Positions 1 to 9,102 are shown, counted from the stretch's first letter. The stretch: DNA of 64,000 bases from Butyricicoccus_A sp963601915 (GCA_963601915.1 CAVCGL010000005.1:62001-126000), one strand, 5' to 3'. A program made the numbers and translations. Notes: a model not told the origin generated them from the letters alone.

Positions 1-2
1 GA

Positions 3-821
3 TGCGGCGGTTATGCGAGTTATCCCATGGTACATGCGGCGCAGCAGCTGCATATTCCGACGGTGCTGCTCGAAGTCAACGCATTTCCGGGTGTTGTCAC
101 CAAGTCTTGTGCGAAAAAGGCAGATCGCGTGCTGATTAGCTTTGAAAACACGCGTGAGCTGCTGGAAGATCGTCCGAATATTCGTTTGACAGGTGCGCCG
201 GTGCGCGGCGAAATTATTTTTGCCGATCGCGCGAAGGCGAGAAAGAAAATGAAGCTGGCAGATGATGAAAAATTGGTTGTTTCGTTCTGGGGCAGCTTGG
301 GTGCTCTGTATATGAACCGTCATATGGCAGGATTTATCGAGCTGGAGAGCCAGCACGACAGCTTCCGCCATATTCATGCGACCGGTACCGCCGCGTACAA
401 GTGGCTGCCGGAAAGCATCAAGGAAAAGGGCGTGGATCTGGACAAGCATCCGAACATTGAGCTGCGTGAATACATCTATGATATGGCAGATGTCATGGCG
501 GCAGCAGATCTCGTCATTTGCCGCGCCGGTGCGGCAACGCTGGGCGAGCTGTGCGTGCTGGGTAAGCCGTCTATTATCGTGCCGTCTCCGTATGTCGCAG
601 AGAACCATCAGGAAAAGAATGCGCGTGCGTTGGAGCAGAAGGGTGCATGTAAGGTCATCACAGAGCCGGAATGCACGCCGGAGAAGCTGTACAATGCTGT
701 GACAGAGCTGCTCAGCGATGAAGAAAAGCTGGCAGAGATGGGACGCTGTGCCAAGACGATGGCCATTGTAGATTCCAGCGAAAAAATCTATCAGTACATT
801 CTGGAGGCTGCACGAAAGTGA
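3..821 (+). CDS. murG: MurG, N-acetylglucosaminyltransferase of lipid II synthesis (5' truncated)
   Basis: This is the C-terminal three quarters of MurG, which adds GlcNAc from UDP-GlcNAc to undecaprenyl-pyrophosphoryl-MurNAc-pentapeptide on the inner membrane face to make lipid II. The reading frame is open from the window edge, and the first residues (GGYASYP) match the conserved GGY loop of the N-terminal domain. The C-terminal UDP-GlcNAc-binding domain shows the ICRAGAATLGEL stretch and then PSPYVAENHQEKNA, both typical of the family. The stop overlaps the GTG of ftsQ by four bases (GTGA), so the two are translationally coupled. Identity is secure; only the start lies outside the window. 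Confidence 0.95.
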   Translation, partial: CGGYASYPMVHAAQQLHIPTVLLEVNAFPGVVTKSCAKKADRVLISFENTRELLEDRPNIRLTGAPVRGEIIFADRAKARKKMKLADDEKLVVSFWGSLGALYMNRHMAGFIELESQHDSFRHIHATGTAAYKWLPESIKEKGVDLDKHPNIELREYIYDMADVMAAADLVICRAGAATLGELCVLGKPSIIVPSPYVAENHQEKNARALEQKGACKVITEPECTPEKLYNAVTELLSDEEKLAEMGRCAKTMAIVDSSEKIYQYILEAARK

Positions 822-2005
822 GAGACAGCAGGCGAAATAGCCGGAATACCCAAAGACGTTCGTCTCGAACGACGTCATCATCCGCGCAGCCGTCGCGCCG
901 TGTGCCGCAGAGCGAGTCTGGAATGCAGCGCACAGGTGCACGGTCTCGCCGCGCCATTCGTGAGCGGCAGAGAAAAAAGCAGCGCAGACGTATGCTGTCG
1001 CGCATCTGTATTGCGGTGCTGGTGCTGCTTGCCATTATTTTTGCTCCGACGATTTTTTTCCAGGTGTCTGCCATTGATGTGAGCGGGGATACGCGGTACA
1101 AGAGCGAAGAGCTAATCAAGTCAACCGGTGTCAAAGAGGGAGACAATATGTTTTTTCTGGACACCAAGCAAATTGCGGAGGACTTGAAAAAAGAGTATCC
1201 GTATTTGGATACCGTAAAGCTGCACCGCAAGATGCCAAGCACCCTGCAAATTGAAGTGACAGACCGCACCGAGGCGCTGTCTTTGGAACAGAAGAACAAG
1301 TATTTCATTCTGGATTTGACAGGAAAGGTGCTGGAGGAGAAAAAATCCGCAGCGAAAGGCACGGCAACCGTCACCGGCATCTCAACAAAGGGGCTGGAAG
1401 TCGGCACGACCATTGATGCGGACAAGCAGGATAAGATCGCTTCGGTCATCAAGCTGCTGGAGCTGGCGGATTCCTATGGCATGAAGGCACACATCAAGAC
1501 GATTGATGTAGAAAAGGCATATGATGTTCGCATTACATATGACAAACAGTACACGATTTTGCTCGGCGCATTGGAGGAAAGCAATCTGGAACACAAGATT
1601 CAGTTCCTCAAGGCGATTCTCAAGGAGCCGTCTTTGCCGGAGACCGGCGTCATTGATCTGACAGATGAGAAGGAAGCGCGGTATCGTCCGACGGAGGACG
1701 CCACCGAGGATGTTGTCGTAGATGAAAAAGCGCTGGACAAGGCTGCAGGAGACAGCAAGACCGACAGCACAGACAGCGCAGATACGTCGGACGAGAAACA
1801 GACGACATCTTCTGATAGCTCGGACGGCACGACAAGCTCCGATTCGTCCAAACAGGATGCGGCGGACAACAGTTCTTCCACAGAGAACACAGACAGCAGC
1901 TCGTCGGACAGTTCCAGCAAAACTTCCAGTGATAAAACGAGCAGTGACAGCGGGACAGACACGGAATCGTCTTCCAACAGTTCATCTGATGCAGCCATCG
2001 ATTGA
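818..2005 (+). CDS. ftsQ: FtsQ/DivIB cell division protein with long Ser/Asp-rich tail
   Basis: This bitopic divisome protein links FtsL/FtsB to septal synthesis. The GTG start overlaps the murG stop. The order is a very basic cytoplasmic segment (about residues 1-65), one membrane helix (about 66-86), then an extracellular POTRA domain beginning SAIDVSGDTRYKSEELI, and the DivIB beta domain to about residue 290. The last 100 or so residues are low-complexity Ser, Asp and Thr with almost no hydrophobic residues, making the protein (395 aa) clearly longer than a usual 260-300 aa DivIB. The tail is extracellular and probably disordered. Position between murG and ftsZ supports the assignment. Confidence 0.9.
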   Translation: MRDSRRNSRNTQRRSSRTTSSSAQPSRRVPQSESGMQRTGARSRRAIRERQRKKQRRRMLSRICIAVLVLLAIIFAPTIFFQVSAIDVSGDTRYKSEELIKSTGVKEGDNMFFLDTKQIAEDLKKEYPYLDTVKLHRKMPSTLQIEVTDRTEALSLEQKNKYFILDLTGKVLEEKKSAAKGTATVTGISTKGLEVGTTIDADKQDKIASVIKLLELADSYGMKAHIKTIDVEKAYDVRITYDKQYTILLGALEESNLEHKIQFLKAILKEPSLPETGVIDLTDEKEARYRPTEDATEDVVVDEKALDKAAGDSKTDSTDSADTSDEKQTTSSDSSDGTTSSDSSKQDAADNSSSTENTDSSSSDSSSKTSSDKTSSDSGTDTESSSNSSSDAAID

Positions 2006-2063
2006 CAGGAGCGGTGTTCGGTTAAAAAATAAGAACTTTTTTTGAAGAATGTACCTTCTTGTC

Positions 2064-2092
2064 TTGCCAAAATGGCGGGAAAGAGGTAAAAT
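2064..2092 (+). promoter_or_regulatory. Sigma-A promoter of ftsZ
   Basis: TTGCCA (2064-2069) and TAAAAT (2087-2092) are separated by 17 bases. It lies 98 bases upstream of the ftsZ start, so ftsZ can be transcribed independently of murG-ftsQ. Confidence 0.65.
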
Positions 2093-2189
2093 GAAAGAAA
2101 TAGATTTTAGAGCATCTGCCTGTTTGGCAATGGCTTCGGCTGAGATGAGATAAAAATTACTTCACATAAAACGATGGAGGAGATCAAAC

Positions 2190-3398
2190 ATGGGTTTCGA
2201 GTTTGAAATGGATTATGATACCGTTGTCAATATTAAGGTCATCGGTGTTGGCGGCGGCGGCAATAACGCAGTCAATCGAATGGTTACCAGCGGCTTGCAG
2301 GGCGTAGAGTTTATTGCGGTTAACACCGATAAGCAGGCACTGAATCGCTCGGAGGCTTCTGTCAAGATTCAGGTTGGCGTGAAGCTGACCAAGGGTCAGG
2401 GCGCTGGCTCCCGTCCGGAGACCGGCCGCAAGGCAGCTGAGGAGAGCCGCGAGGACATCGCAAAGGCTCTGGAAGGCGCACACATGGTATTTATCACCGC
2501 AGGTATGGGCGGCGGCACAGGTACCGGCGGTGCGCCGGTTGTTGCACAGATCGCACGCGAGATGGGCATCCTGACCGTCGGCGTTGTCACCAGACCGTTT
2601 GGCTTTGAAGGCAAAAAGCGTATGGAGCAGGCAAATGCCGGTATTGAACAGCTGAAGGAGAGCGTAGACTCCCTGATTGTCATTCCGAATGAGCGCCTGA
2701 AGTATGTATCCGATCAGAAGATCAGCTTCAAGAATGCATTTGAAATTGCCGACAGCGTTCTGCATCAGGCAGTTGCATCTATTTCTGAGCTGATTACCGT
2801 GCCGGGTCTCATCAACCTGGACTTCGCAGACGTTACCTCTATCATGCAGGGCGCAGGCTATGCACACATGGGCGTTGGCGCTGCTACCGGTAAGGGCAAG
2901 GCTGAGGAAGCTGCAAAGATGGCAATTCAGTCCCCGCTGCTGGAGTCTTCGATCAACGGTGCACACGGCGTCATCCTGTCTGTGACAGGTTCTGAAGACA
3001 TTGGGCTGGATGAAATCGAGCAGGCTGCCAGCATGATTCAGGCTGCTGCTCATCCGGACGCACACATCATCTTCGGTGCTTCGATCTCTGAAGAGATGGC
3101 AGATGAGATCCGCGTTGTTGTTATCGCAACCGGATTTGACAATCCGCCGGCAGCAAGACAGCCGCAGGCTGGACAGATGTTTGCCAACGCGCAGAAGCAG
3201 CAGCAGGCAGCTTTTTCCGCTCCGGCACAGGAGTTCGCCGCTTCGGCACAGGCATTTTCTGCCGCATCGGTTCCGCCGGTACAGCCGCAGCAGCCAATGC
3301 AGCAGCAGCCGGTACAGCCGCAGGCAAGCGCATCGAGCAATCAGGTTCTGGATGACGATGATCCGTTTACCGATATTATGAGAATTTTCAGCAAGTAA
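2190..3398 (+). CDS. ftsZ: FtsZ, tubulin-like cell division GTPase
   Basis: FtsZ polymerises at midcell into the Z ring that recruits the divisome. The 402-aa protein has the N-terminal GVGGGGNNAVNRM nucleotide-binding loop, the tubulin signature GGGTGTG near residue 107, and the T7-loop region NLDFADV. A Gln/Ala/Pro-rich linker (about 320-385) leads to an acidic conserved tail ending DPFTDIMRIFSK, the site where FtsA/SepF-type partners bind. The start is preceded by GGAGGAG at a good distance. Codon use favours abundant-tRNA codons, fitting high expression. Full length. Confidence 0.98.
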   Translation: MGFEFEMDYDTVVNIKVIGVGGGGNNAVNRMVTSGLQGVEFIAVNTDKQALNRSEASVKIQVGVKLTKGQGAGSRPETGRKAAEESREDIAKALEGAHMVFITAGMGGGTGTGGAPVVAQIAREMGILTVGVVTRPFGFEGKKRMEQANAGIEQLKESVDSLIVIPNERLKYVSDQKISFKNAFEIADSVLHQAVASISELITVPGLINLDFADVTSIMQGAGYAHMGVGAATGKGKAEEAAKMAIQSPLLESSINGAHGVILSVTGSEDIGLDEIEQAASMIQAAAHPDAHIIFGASISEEMADEIRVVVIATGFDNPPAARQPQAGQMFANAQKQQQAAFSAPAQEFAASAQAFSAASVPPVQPQQPMQQQPVQPQASASSNQVLDDDDPFTDIMRIFSK

Positions 3399-3450
3399 TT
3401 TTGCTGAATCGTTCGCGATTTTTCGCGTAAAAACAAGATAGAACAGGACA

Positions 3451-3480
3451 AGCCCTTCTTCTTCGGAGGAAGGGCTTTTC
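3451..3480 (+). terminator. Intrinsic terminator after ftsZ
   Basis: AGCCCTTC pairs with GAAGGGCT (3451-3478) and is followed by TTTTC. It separates the division cluster from corA. Confidence 0.8.
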
Positions 3481-3513
3481 ATCGGAATGAAATTTGACAG
3501 GGAGGTGTGCGCT

Positions 3514-4452
3514 GTGGTTGAGTATCTGAAGTCCGAACAGGGAAAGATTGTTCGTTTGGACAGTGCGTGTCCAGGCTGCTGGATCAATCTTATCAATCCG
3601 ACAAACGCGGAGGTGGAAGACGTCATATCCTCTCAGGAGTTGGATGCGGGCTTCGTCCGCGCGGCGCTCGACCCGGAAGAATCCTCCCGTGTGGAACTGG
3701 AAGACGATCAGGCGCTGCTCATTGTAGACATCCCTGTGGAAGAGGAGAGCGACAGCATCACGCGCGATGTGCAGATGTATGCCACGCTGCCAATGGGCAT
3801 TGTCGTGTCGGATCAAGTGGTTGTGACGGTGTGCTTGGAAGACACCAGCGTGACGCGGGATATTGCGTCGGGAAAAGTCGTGCGCGGGATTCAGACCGCG
3901 ATGCGGACACGCTTTGTTTTCCAGCTGCTTTTGCGTGTAGCCGGTCGATTTTTGAATTACTTGCACCGGATTGAGCGCAGTTTCAATGAAATTGAGCGGC
4001 GGTTATACGACAGCCAAGAAAACGAAGATCTGATGCAGCTGCTCGGTTTGCAGAAGTCTCTCGTCTATTTTTCCGCTTCCCTAAAAGGCAACGAAGTGAC
4101 GATGGAAAAGGTTCTGCGCGGCCGTATCCTCAAGCTGTACGATGATGACCGCGATTTGCTGGAGGATGCCCTCATTGAGATTCGTCAGGCGATTGAGATG
4201 TCCGGCATTTATTCCACGATTTTGGCGGGCACGATGGAGGCCTATGCTTCTGTTGTATCCAACAATATGAATGATATTATGAAGGCATTGACGGTTATCA
4301 CCTTGATTATGACGATACCGAATATGGTCTTTGGCTTTTATGGCATGAACGTTTCCTATCTGCCGGGCACGGTCAGCTTTATTCCGGCTATTATATCTAT
4401 CATTGCCTGCTTTATCGCATGGCGTTTTCTCAAGAAACATAAGCTGTACTGA
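3514..4452 (+). CDS. corA: CorA-like divalent cation channel/transporter
   Basis: This is a CorA-type Mg2+ (or Co2+/Ni2+) channel: a large cytoplasmic domain followed by two C-terminal membrane helices. The signature YGMN is present in FGFYGMNVSYLPG, in the loop between the helices (about residues 275-300), and the protein ends with a short basic tail. I chose the GTG at 3514 over the ATG at 3487 because GGAGGTG (3501-3507) sits 6 bases before the GTG, whereas the ATG has no ribosome binding site. This gives 312 aa, a normal length. It is transcribed alone after the ftsZ terminator; the ion is not determined by the sequence. Confidence 0.88.
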   Translation: MVEYLKSEQGKIVRLDSACPGCWINLINPTNAEVEDVISSQELDAGFVRAALDPEESSRVELEDDQALLIVDIPVEEESDSITRDVQMYATLPMGIVVSDQVVVTVCLEDTSVTRDIASGKVVRGIQTAMRTRFVFQLLLRVAGRFLNYLHRIERSFNEIERRLYDSQENEDLMQLLGLQKSLVYFSASLKGNEVTMEKVLRGRILKLYDDDRDLLEDALIEIRQAIEMSGIYSTILAGTMEAYASVVSNNMNDIMKALTVITLIMTIPNMVFGFYGMNVSYLPGTVSFIPAIISIIACFIAWRFLKKHKLY

Positions 4453-4469
4453 TAACAAGGAGAATATAT

Positions 4470-4814
4470 ATGACAACAAAAAAGATTACCTCTGTGGTAT
4501 CGCTTGCTGGACTGCTTAAGAGCATCTTTGTTTCCGGCAGATTTAAGAAGGATCTGCCGATGCAGATTATTGATCCGAAGGGCAATCCGGTTTGTGAAAT
4601 TCGCGTAGAAGATCCGGAACGCTGGATTCGCACCAATTATAAAGACAGCATTGCCTGTACACGCAAGCTGTGCACGCGCTCGCAGTGGGATAAGATGGAT
4701 ATTGTAGAACAGGTCAAGCTATGCGATTGCTGGGAAGCTCTGGCTGTGATGGAATATCTGGATGTCGGCTATGATGAGGGCAACCGCTTCGAGATCGACG
4801 AGTACGAATGCTAA
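4470..4814 (+). CDS. Small conserved-looking protein of unknown function
   Basis: I do not recognise this 114-aa protein. It starts 17 bases after corA behind AAGGAG, so it is probably cotranscribed with it. It has no signal peptide or clear membrane helix; one hydrophobic stretch near residues 8-20 (VVSLAGLLKSIFV) is too short and polar to be sure. It carries five cysteines (residues 49, 66, 71, 91 and 114) and an acidic C-terminus. The terminator directly after it ends the unit. Coding status is supported by the ribosome binding site, length and position. Confidence 0.6.
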   Translation: MTTKKITSVVSLAGLLKSIFVSGRFKKDLPMQIIDPKGNPVCEIRVEDPERWIRTNYKDSIACTRKLCTRSQWDKMDIVEQVKLCDCWEALAVMEYLDVGYDEGNRFEIDEYEC

Positions 4815-4819
4815 ATAAT

Positions 4820-4851
4820 AGGCGGTGACAGGAATGTCATCGCCTTTCTTT
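4820..4851 (+). terminator. Intrinsic terminator after the corA unit
   Basis: A near-perfect hairpin (AGGCG-TGACA with GGAA loop) is followed by TTTCTTTG. Confidence 0.65.
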
Positions 4852-4875
4852 GCATAGGGGAAAGGGGAAAAGTCT

Positions 4876-6237
4876 ATGGCTGAAATACAAAAAGAAAATA
4901 AAATGGGCACCATGCCCATCAACAAACTGCTCATTACGATGGCGCTGCCAATGATTATTTCTATGTTGGTCATGGCGCTGTACAACATTGTAGACAGCAT
5001 CTTTGTCGCGCGAATTTGTGAGGATGCTTTGACGGCGGTTTCAATGGCGTTTCCGGTGCAGAATTTGATGATTGCCATTGCATCGGGCACAGGCGTTGGT
5101 ATGAATGCCCTGCTGTCGCGCTCTTTGGGTGCCAAGCAGCAGGATCAGGCGAATCATGCGGCGAGAAACGGCGTGTTCCTGGCCATTTGCAGTTATTTGG
5201 TCTTTCTGGTGTTTGGCTTGACTGCCTGCGGTCTGTTTTTCCGTTCACAGACTGACAATCCGGCAATCATTCAGTATGGCATGACCTATATGGAGATCTG
5301 TTCGGTGCTGTCGTTTGGTCTGTTTATTCAGATGGTATTCGAGCGCATTTTGCAGGCAACGGGACGTACCATTTTTACCATGTGTACGCAGGGACTTGGC
5401 GCGATTATCAATATTATTTTGGACCCGATTTTGATTTTCGGTCTGCTCGGTGCACCAAAGCTGGGTATTGCGGGCGCGGCGATTGCGACAGTTGCCGGTC
5501 AGATCATCGCTGCCTGTCTGGCGATTTTCTTCAATCTGAAATTTAATCCGGATATTCATTTGGATTTTCGTGGGTTCCGTCCGAGCGGAGAAATCATTCG
5601 ACGGATCTATGCAGTCGGTGTGCCGTCTATTCTGATGATGTCGATTTCTTCTGTCATGGTTTACGGCATGAACTGCATTTTGATTGCATTTACTTCCACC
5701 GCGACAGCGGTATTCGGCGTGTATTATAAATTGCAGTCGTTCATATTCATGCCGATTTTTGGCATGAATAACGGCATGGTGCCGATTATTGCGTATAACT
5801 ACGGAGCAAGTAAACCGGATCGGATCAAAAAGACGATAAAGCTGGCAATGACCTATGCGGAGATTATCATGCTGATCGGTTTTGCGGCTTTTCATGTGAT
5901 TCCGGAACCGCTGTTGTCTATGTTCAGTGCTTCGGAGCAGATGATGGCACTGGGCGTTCCGGCACTCAAGATTTTATCTTGGAGCTATTTGGTTGCCGGT
6001 CTGTGTATCATTTCCTCCTCCGTTTTTCAAGCCTTGGGCAATGGCGTGTACAGCCTGCTCGTTTCGTTTGGCCGTCAGCTTGTCGTGCTGCTTCCGGCGG
6101 CGTATTTGCTGTCCTTGACCGGAAATGTGGATATGGTATGGTGGTCGTTCCCGATTGCGGAGGTCGCATCGGTTGCGCTTTCCACGCTGTTTATGCTGCG
6201 CATCAATCGAAAAATTATCAAACCGATGGAACAATAA
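4876..6237 (+). CDS. MATE family multidrug/metabolite exporter
   Basis: A 453-aa polytopic protein with 12 predicted membrane helices in two related halves, as expected for MATE antiporters that expel cationic compounds using Na+ or H+. The N-terminal half starts LLITMALPMIISMLVMALYN followed by IVDSIFVARI, a typical MATE helix 1; the equivalent in the second half is around VPSILMMSISSV. AAGGGGAAAAG precedes the ATG. Substrate cannot be read from the sequence. It is the first of three MATE genes in the window. Confidence 0.92.
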   Translation: MAEIQKENKMGTMPINKLLITMALPMIISMLVMALYNIVDSIFVARICEDALTAVSMAFPVQNLMIAIASGTGVGMNALLSRSLGAKQQDQANHAARNGVFLAICSYLVFLVFGLTACGLFFRSQTDNPAIIQYGMTYMEICSVLSFGLFIQMVFERILQATGRTIFTMCTQGLGAIINIILDPILIFGLLGAPKLGIAGAAIATVAGQIIAACLAIFFNLKFNPDIHLDFRGFRPSGEIIRRIYAVGVPSILMMSISSVMVYGMNCILIAFTSTATAVFGVYYKLQSFIFMPIFGMNNGMVPIIAYNYGASKPDRIKKTIKLAMTYAEIIMLIGFAAFHVIPEPLLSMFSASEQMMALGVPALKILSWSYLVAGLCIISSSVFQALGNGVYSLLVSFGRQLVVLLPAAYLLSLTGNVDMVWWSFPIAEVASVALSTLFMLRINRKIIKPMEQ

Positions 6238-6254
6238 AAATTTTCTACCACTAC

Positions 6255-6283
6255 TTAACAAAAAGAAGTATTTATGGTATACT
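6255..6283 (+). promoter_or_regulatory. Candidate promoter P1 in the MATE-kinase gap
   Basis: TTAACA (6255-6260) and TATACT (6278-6283) with 17 bases between. The RNA would begin near 6290 and carry two hairpins (CCGCA/TGCGG and, near 6350-6380, GGCAGAG/CTCTGCC) before the second promoter. Confidence 0.5.
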
Positions 6284-6399
6284 AAAAGAGCAAAACCGCA
6301 ACGTTGCTGTGCGGGAAAATTAAATATTGTATTCCACAGTAGACGGGGCAGAGGATACCATGTGTGTTCTCTGCCTTGTTCTGTACCGGAGAAAGCTGC

Positions 6400-6428
6400 G
6401 ATTGACGCAGTCTGACAGCTTTGGTATA
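6400..6428 (+). promoter_or_regulatory. Sigma-A promoter of the kinase-LRR gene
   Basis: TTGACG (6400-6405) and TATAAT (6423-6428) with a 17-base spacer, 35 bases upstream of the chosen GTG start. One of the strongest promoters in the window. Confidence 0.75.
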
Positions 6429-6463
6429 ATTTTTATAGAATACAAACGAAGGGGGTGTGCGTC

Positions 6464-8467
6464 GTGCTGGGACTGGAGCAGCGATTGCATCAATATGAAC
6501 CGTTCTTTGGCGGCTGGTATCTGCGCGGCGAGATTGGGAGCGGCAGCTACGGCAGAGTGTACCGCGTGGAAAACCGGAATCTATTCGGCGTGACGTACAC
6601 GGCGGCACTCAAGGCCATTGAAATTTTGCCGGATGATAAAAATTTGCTGGATCAGCCGGAGCATTTGCGCAAAGCGGCATATGAAGAGGCGATGAGCGAA
6701 GTGGAAACACTGGCACAGCTGCGCGGCTTGAGCAATGTTGTCCACATGGACGATCATGCCGTATTTGAAATTCGGGAAAACGGCAAATTGATTGGATATG
6801 ATTTGCTGATTCGCATGGAATTGTTGGAAAATGTCGGCCGCACCCTGCGGTATCACGGCGGCACCCTGTCCTCAATGGAAGAGGTGCAAAAATTGGGACG
6901 AGATCTCAGCCGCGGACTGGTATGTTGTCATCAAAAGGGAATTTTGCACAGAGACATCAATCCGAATAATATTTTGCGCAATGCATTTGGCGACTATAAA
7001 CTCGGTGATTTCGGTATCGCCAAGCAGCTGCACGGCACCATGCACGCACAGACCGCCATCGGAACCAAACGGTATGTTGCGCCGGAGGTGGTGCATCACG
7101 GCGGACAGGATGCCTATGATGCGCGTGTCGATATTTATTGCTTGGGATTGGTGCTGTATCAGCTGGCCAATAACGGCTATCTCCCATTTTTTCATGCGGA
7201 TATGCCGAAAGAACAATGGGAAGATGCCATTACCCGCAGATTGTCCGGCAGAACATTGCCGCCGCCTGCCCAAGCGGATGAAGCATTTTCCGAAGTGATT
7301 TTGAAGGCGTGTGCATATCGACCGGAGGATCGCTATGCGTCAGCGCAGGAGTTGTATGATGCCTTGCAGCGGCTCACGTATCCGCAGGAACAGCCCAATC
7401 TGGCGCTGATTCCAGAGCCGCAGACGGGACTGCTGCATCGGATTGAACAGGCAGTGACTGCGACGTCCGAGCTGCGCAGTGTGGCGGAGATTTTGCATTT
7501 GGTGCCCAGACAGCCAATCGTACAGACGGATGTATTGTCCGCGCGTATGGCGGCGCGTCTGCCGGTATGGCGCATTCGCGCCCCATGGTTTCCGTTTAAT
7601 AAGCTGCTGCTGCGCGAGTATGTTTCGGTTGCTGAACGGGCTTTTGCAGGACGTAAGGATCTGGCTGTGCTCAAAACGGGCGGCCGAATGCAGCGCATCG
7701 GTGCAGGCGCGTTTGCGCAGTGTACCAGCCTCAATGAGGTGCGCTGCGGCAGTGGACTGACGGAAATAGAGGAGAATGCATTTTCGGGATGTAGCAAATT
7801 GGTCCGTTGTCAGCTGCCGGACACGGTGCATACGCTGGGGAGCAGCGTCTTTGCCAGCTGCATTTCCTTGGTATCTTTGAATTTGCCAGATTCCCTGACA
7901 GAATTGCCGGAAAAATTGTGCATCAACTGCCAGCAGCTGGGACAGGTTGTCTTGCCGCAGCATGTGCGTGCGATAGGAGAACGGGCGTTCAGCAGCAGCG
8001 GACTGGAAAAAATTGTGATGCCGGATTCCTGTATTCGGCTCGGCGCAGGTGCGTTTATGCACTGCAAAAATCTGCGCTTTGTGCAGGTTTCTCTGCGATT
8101 GGCGATTATCCCCGAGGACTGTTTCGCCGGTTGTACGGGGCTCAAACAGTTTGATTTGCCGTTTCGATTGACGGAGATCCGCGAACGTGCCTTTTATGGT
8201 TGCACGGGATTGGAACATGTCGTGATTCCGGAGGGAACACGACGGATTGGCGCACAGGCCTTTGACCGCTGTGAGCATTTGCGCACCATTCGTATGCCAA
8301 GCTCTGTGCGAGAGATTGGAGATCGTGCGTTTGGAGAACAGCCTAAAAAGCTGTTTGGCAATGGAAAATTGACGGTGATTGCCTCACCCAAAAGCTATGC
8401 TTGGCAGTATTGCAAACAACAGGGCATTCATGTCAAAGCCAGCGAAGGCAGAAAAAATCCTGTATGA
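6464..8467 (+). CDS. Hanks-type Ser/Thr kinase fused to BspA-like leucine-rich repeats
   Basis: A cytoplasmic protein kinase (about residues 1-290) with all catalytic motifs: P-loop GSGSYGRVY, the lysine in AALKAIEI, HRDINPNNIL, DFG and APE. From about residue 395 to 650 come at least eight repeats of the BspA/LRR_5 type (pattern like IGAGAFAQCTSLNEV, IEENAFSGCSKLV). No membrane helix or signal peptide is seen, unlike PrkC kinases, whose outer part carries PASTA domains, and unlike secreted BspA proteins. I chose GTG 6464 because AAGGGGGTG ends 6 bases before it; GTG 6455 lies within that site. It has its own promoter and terminator. The repeats may recruit substrates (inference). Confidence 0.88.
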   Translation: MLGLEQRLHQYEPFFGGWYLRGEIGSGSYGRVYRVENRNLFGVTYTAALKAIEILPDDKNLLDQPEHLRKAAYEEAMSEVETLAQLRGLSNVVHMDDHAVFEIRENGKLIGYDLLIRMELLENVGRTLRYHGGTLSSMEEVQKLGRDLSRGLVCCHQKGILHRDINPNNILRNAFGDYKLGDFGIAKQLHGTMHAQTAIGTKRYVAPEVVHHGGQDAYDARVDIYCLGLVLYQLANNGYLPFFHADMPKEQWEDAITRRLSGRTLPPPAQADEAFSEVILKACAYRPEDRYASAQELYDALQRLTYPQEQPNLALIPEPQTGLLHRIEQAVTATSELRSVAEILHLVPRQPIVQTDVLSARMAARLPVWRIRAPWFPFNKLLLREYVSVAERAFAGRKDLAVLKTGGRMQRIGAGAFAQCTSLNEVRCGSGLTEIEENAFSGCSKLVRCQLPDTVHTLGSSVFASCISLVSLNLPDSLTELPEKLCINCQQLGQVVLPQHVRAIGERAFSSSGLEKIVMPDSCIRLGAGAFMHCKNLRFVQVSLRLAIIPEDCFAGCTGLKQFDLPFRLTEIRERAFYGCTGLEHVVIPEGTRRIGAQAFDRCEHLRTIRMPSSVREIGDRAFGEQPKKLFGNGKLTVIASPKSYAWQYCKQQGIHVKASEGRKNPV

Positions 8468-8490
8468 TTTTTATCATACAGGATTTTTTT
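8454..8490. terminator. Bidirectional terminator between kinase-LRR and thioesterase genes
   Basis: A 13-bp stem (ATCCTGTATGA against TCATACAGGAT plus flanking A/T) has an A-run on one side and a T-run on the other, so it serves both converging genes. It overlaps the kinase stop codon. Confidence 0.85.
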
Positions 8491-8927
8491 CACGATAGTG
8501 TTTCCGGCTTCCAAACCAGCTTGCTATATAGATCGAAAACGTCTGGCAGATATTTTTTGAGAGAAACCGGTCTGCCGGTCTTTCCGATAAAGCAGTGGTC
8601 GGAAGTGGCAGTGCCGCACAGCTCGTTGGTTTCTGCGTCGCGGAATTCATACGAGAGCGACATGCGTACCGGTGTGAGCTTGGTGACGCGCACGACAACA
8701 CGGCAGGTTTGGCCGAAGCGCATCATGGATTTGTACTGACAATCAATGCCCAGAACAGGAATGGCAATGCCGTCTGCCTCCATGCGGTCATAGCCGTAAC
8801 CGGCATCTTCCATATAGGCAATACGGGCTTCTTCCATCCAGTGGATGTAATTGGCGTGGTGTACGATGCGCATTCCATCGGTTTCATAGTACTGCACGCG
8901 GTGCAGATACGAATAGGTTGTGTCCAT
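8490..8927 (-). CDS. Acyl-CoA thioesterase, YbgC/FadM hotdog family
   Basis: A 145-aa single hotdog-fold protein. The N-terminal motif YYETDGMRIVHHANYIHWME matches the 4-hydroxybenzoyl-CoA thioesterase/YbgC active-site region, although the usual YxDTDxxGxVYHxNY has Glu for the first Asp (YYETDGM). Members hydrolyse acyl-CoA or acyl-ACP thioesters. It is a single-gene unit, divergent from glgB. The acyl substrate is unknown. Confidence 0.85.
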   Translation of the reverse strand: MDTTYSYLHRVQYYETDGMRIVHHANYIHWMEEARIAYMEDAGYGYDRMEADGIAIPVLGIDCQYKSMMRFGQTCRVVVRVTKLTPVRMSLSYEFRDAETNELCGTATSDHCFIGKTGRPVSLKKYLPDVFDLYSKLVWKPETLS

Positions 8928-9102
8928 AATAGATACCTCATTATATACATATTAGTGATTTTCTTTCTTCTCTAGCATACCGCAAAAAGCACAAAAAGAA
9001 AAGCCCTTACTTTGTGTGACGAAATATTATACAAATACTCGAAAAATGTGGAGAAAATTTGAATGATTTTCCGTGTTTTTGGGGAAAATTCTTTGTTTAT
9101 AA

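Noticed and set aside
2184..3626. A 480-codon open frame antisense to ftsZ
   Set aside because: Covers ftsZ, which is unambiguous; the antisense frame has no recognisable domain.
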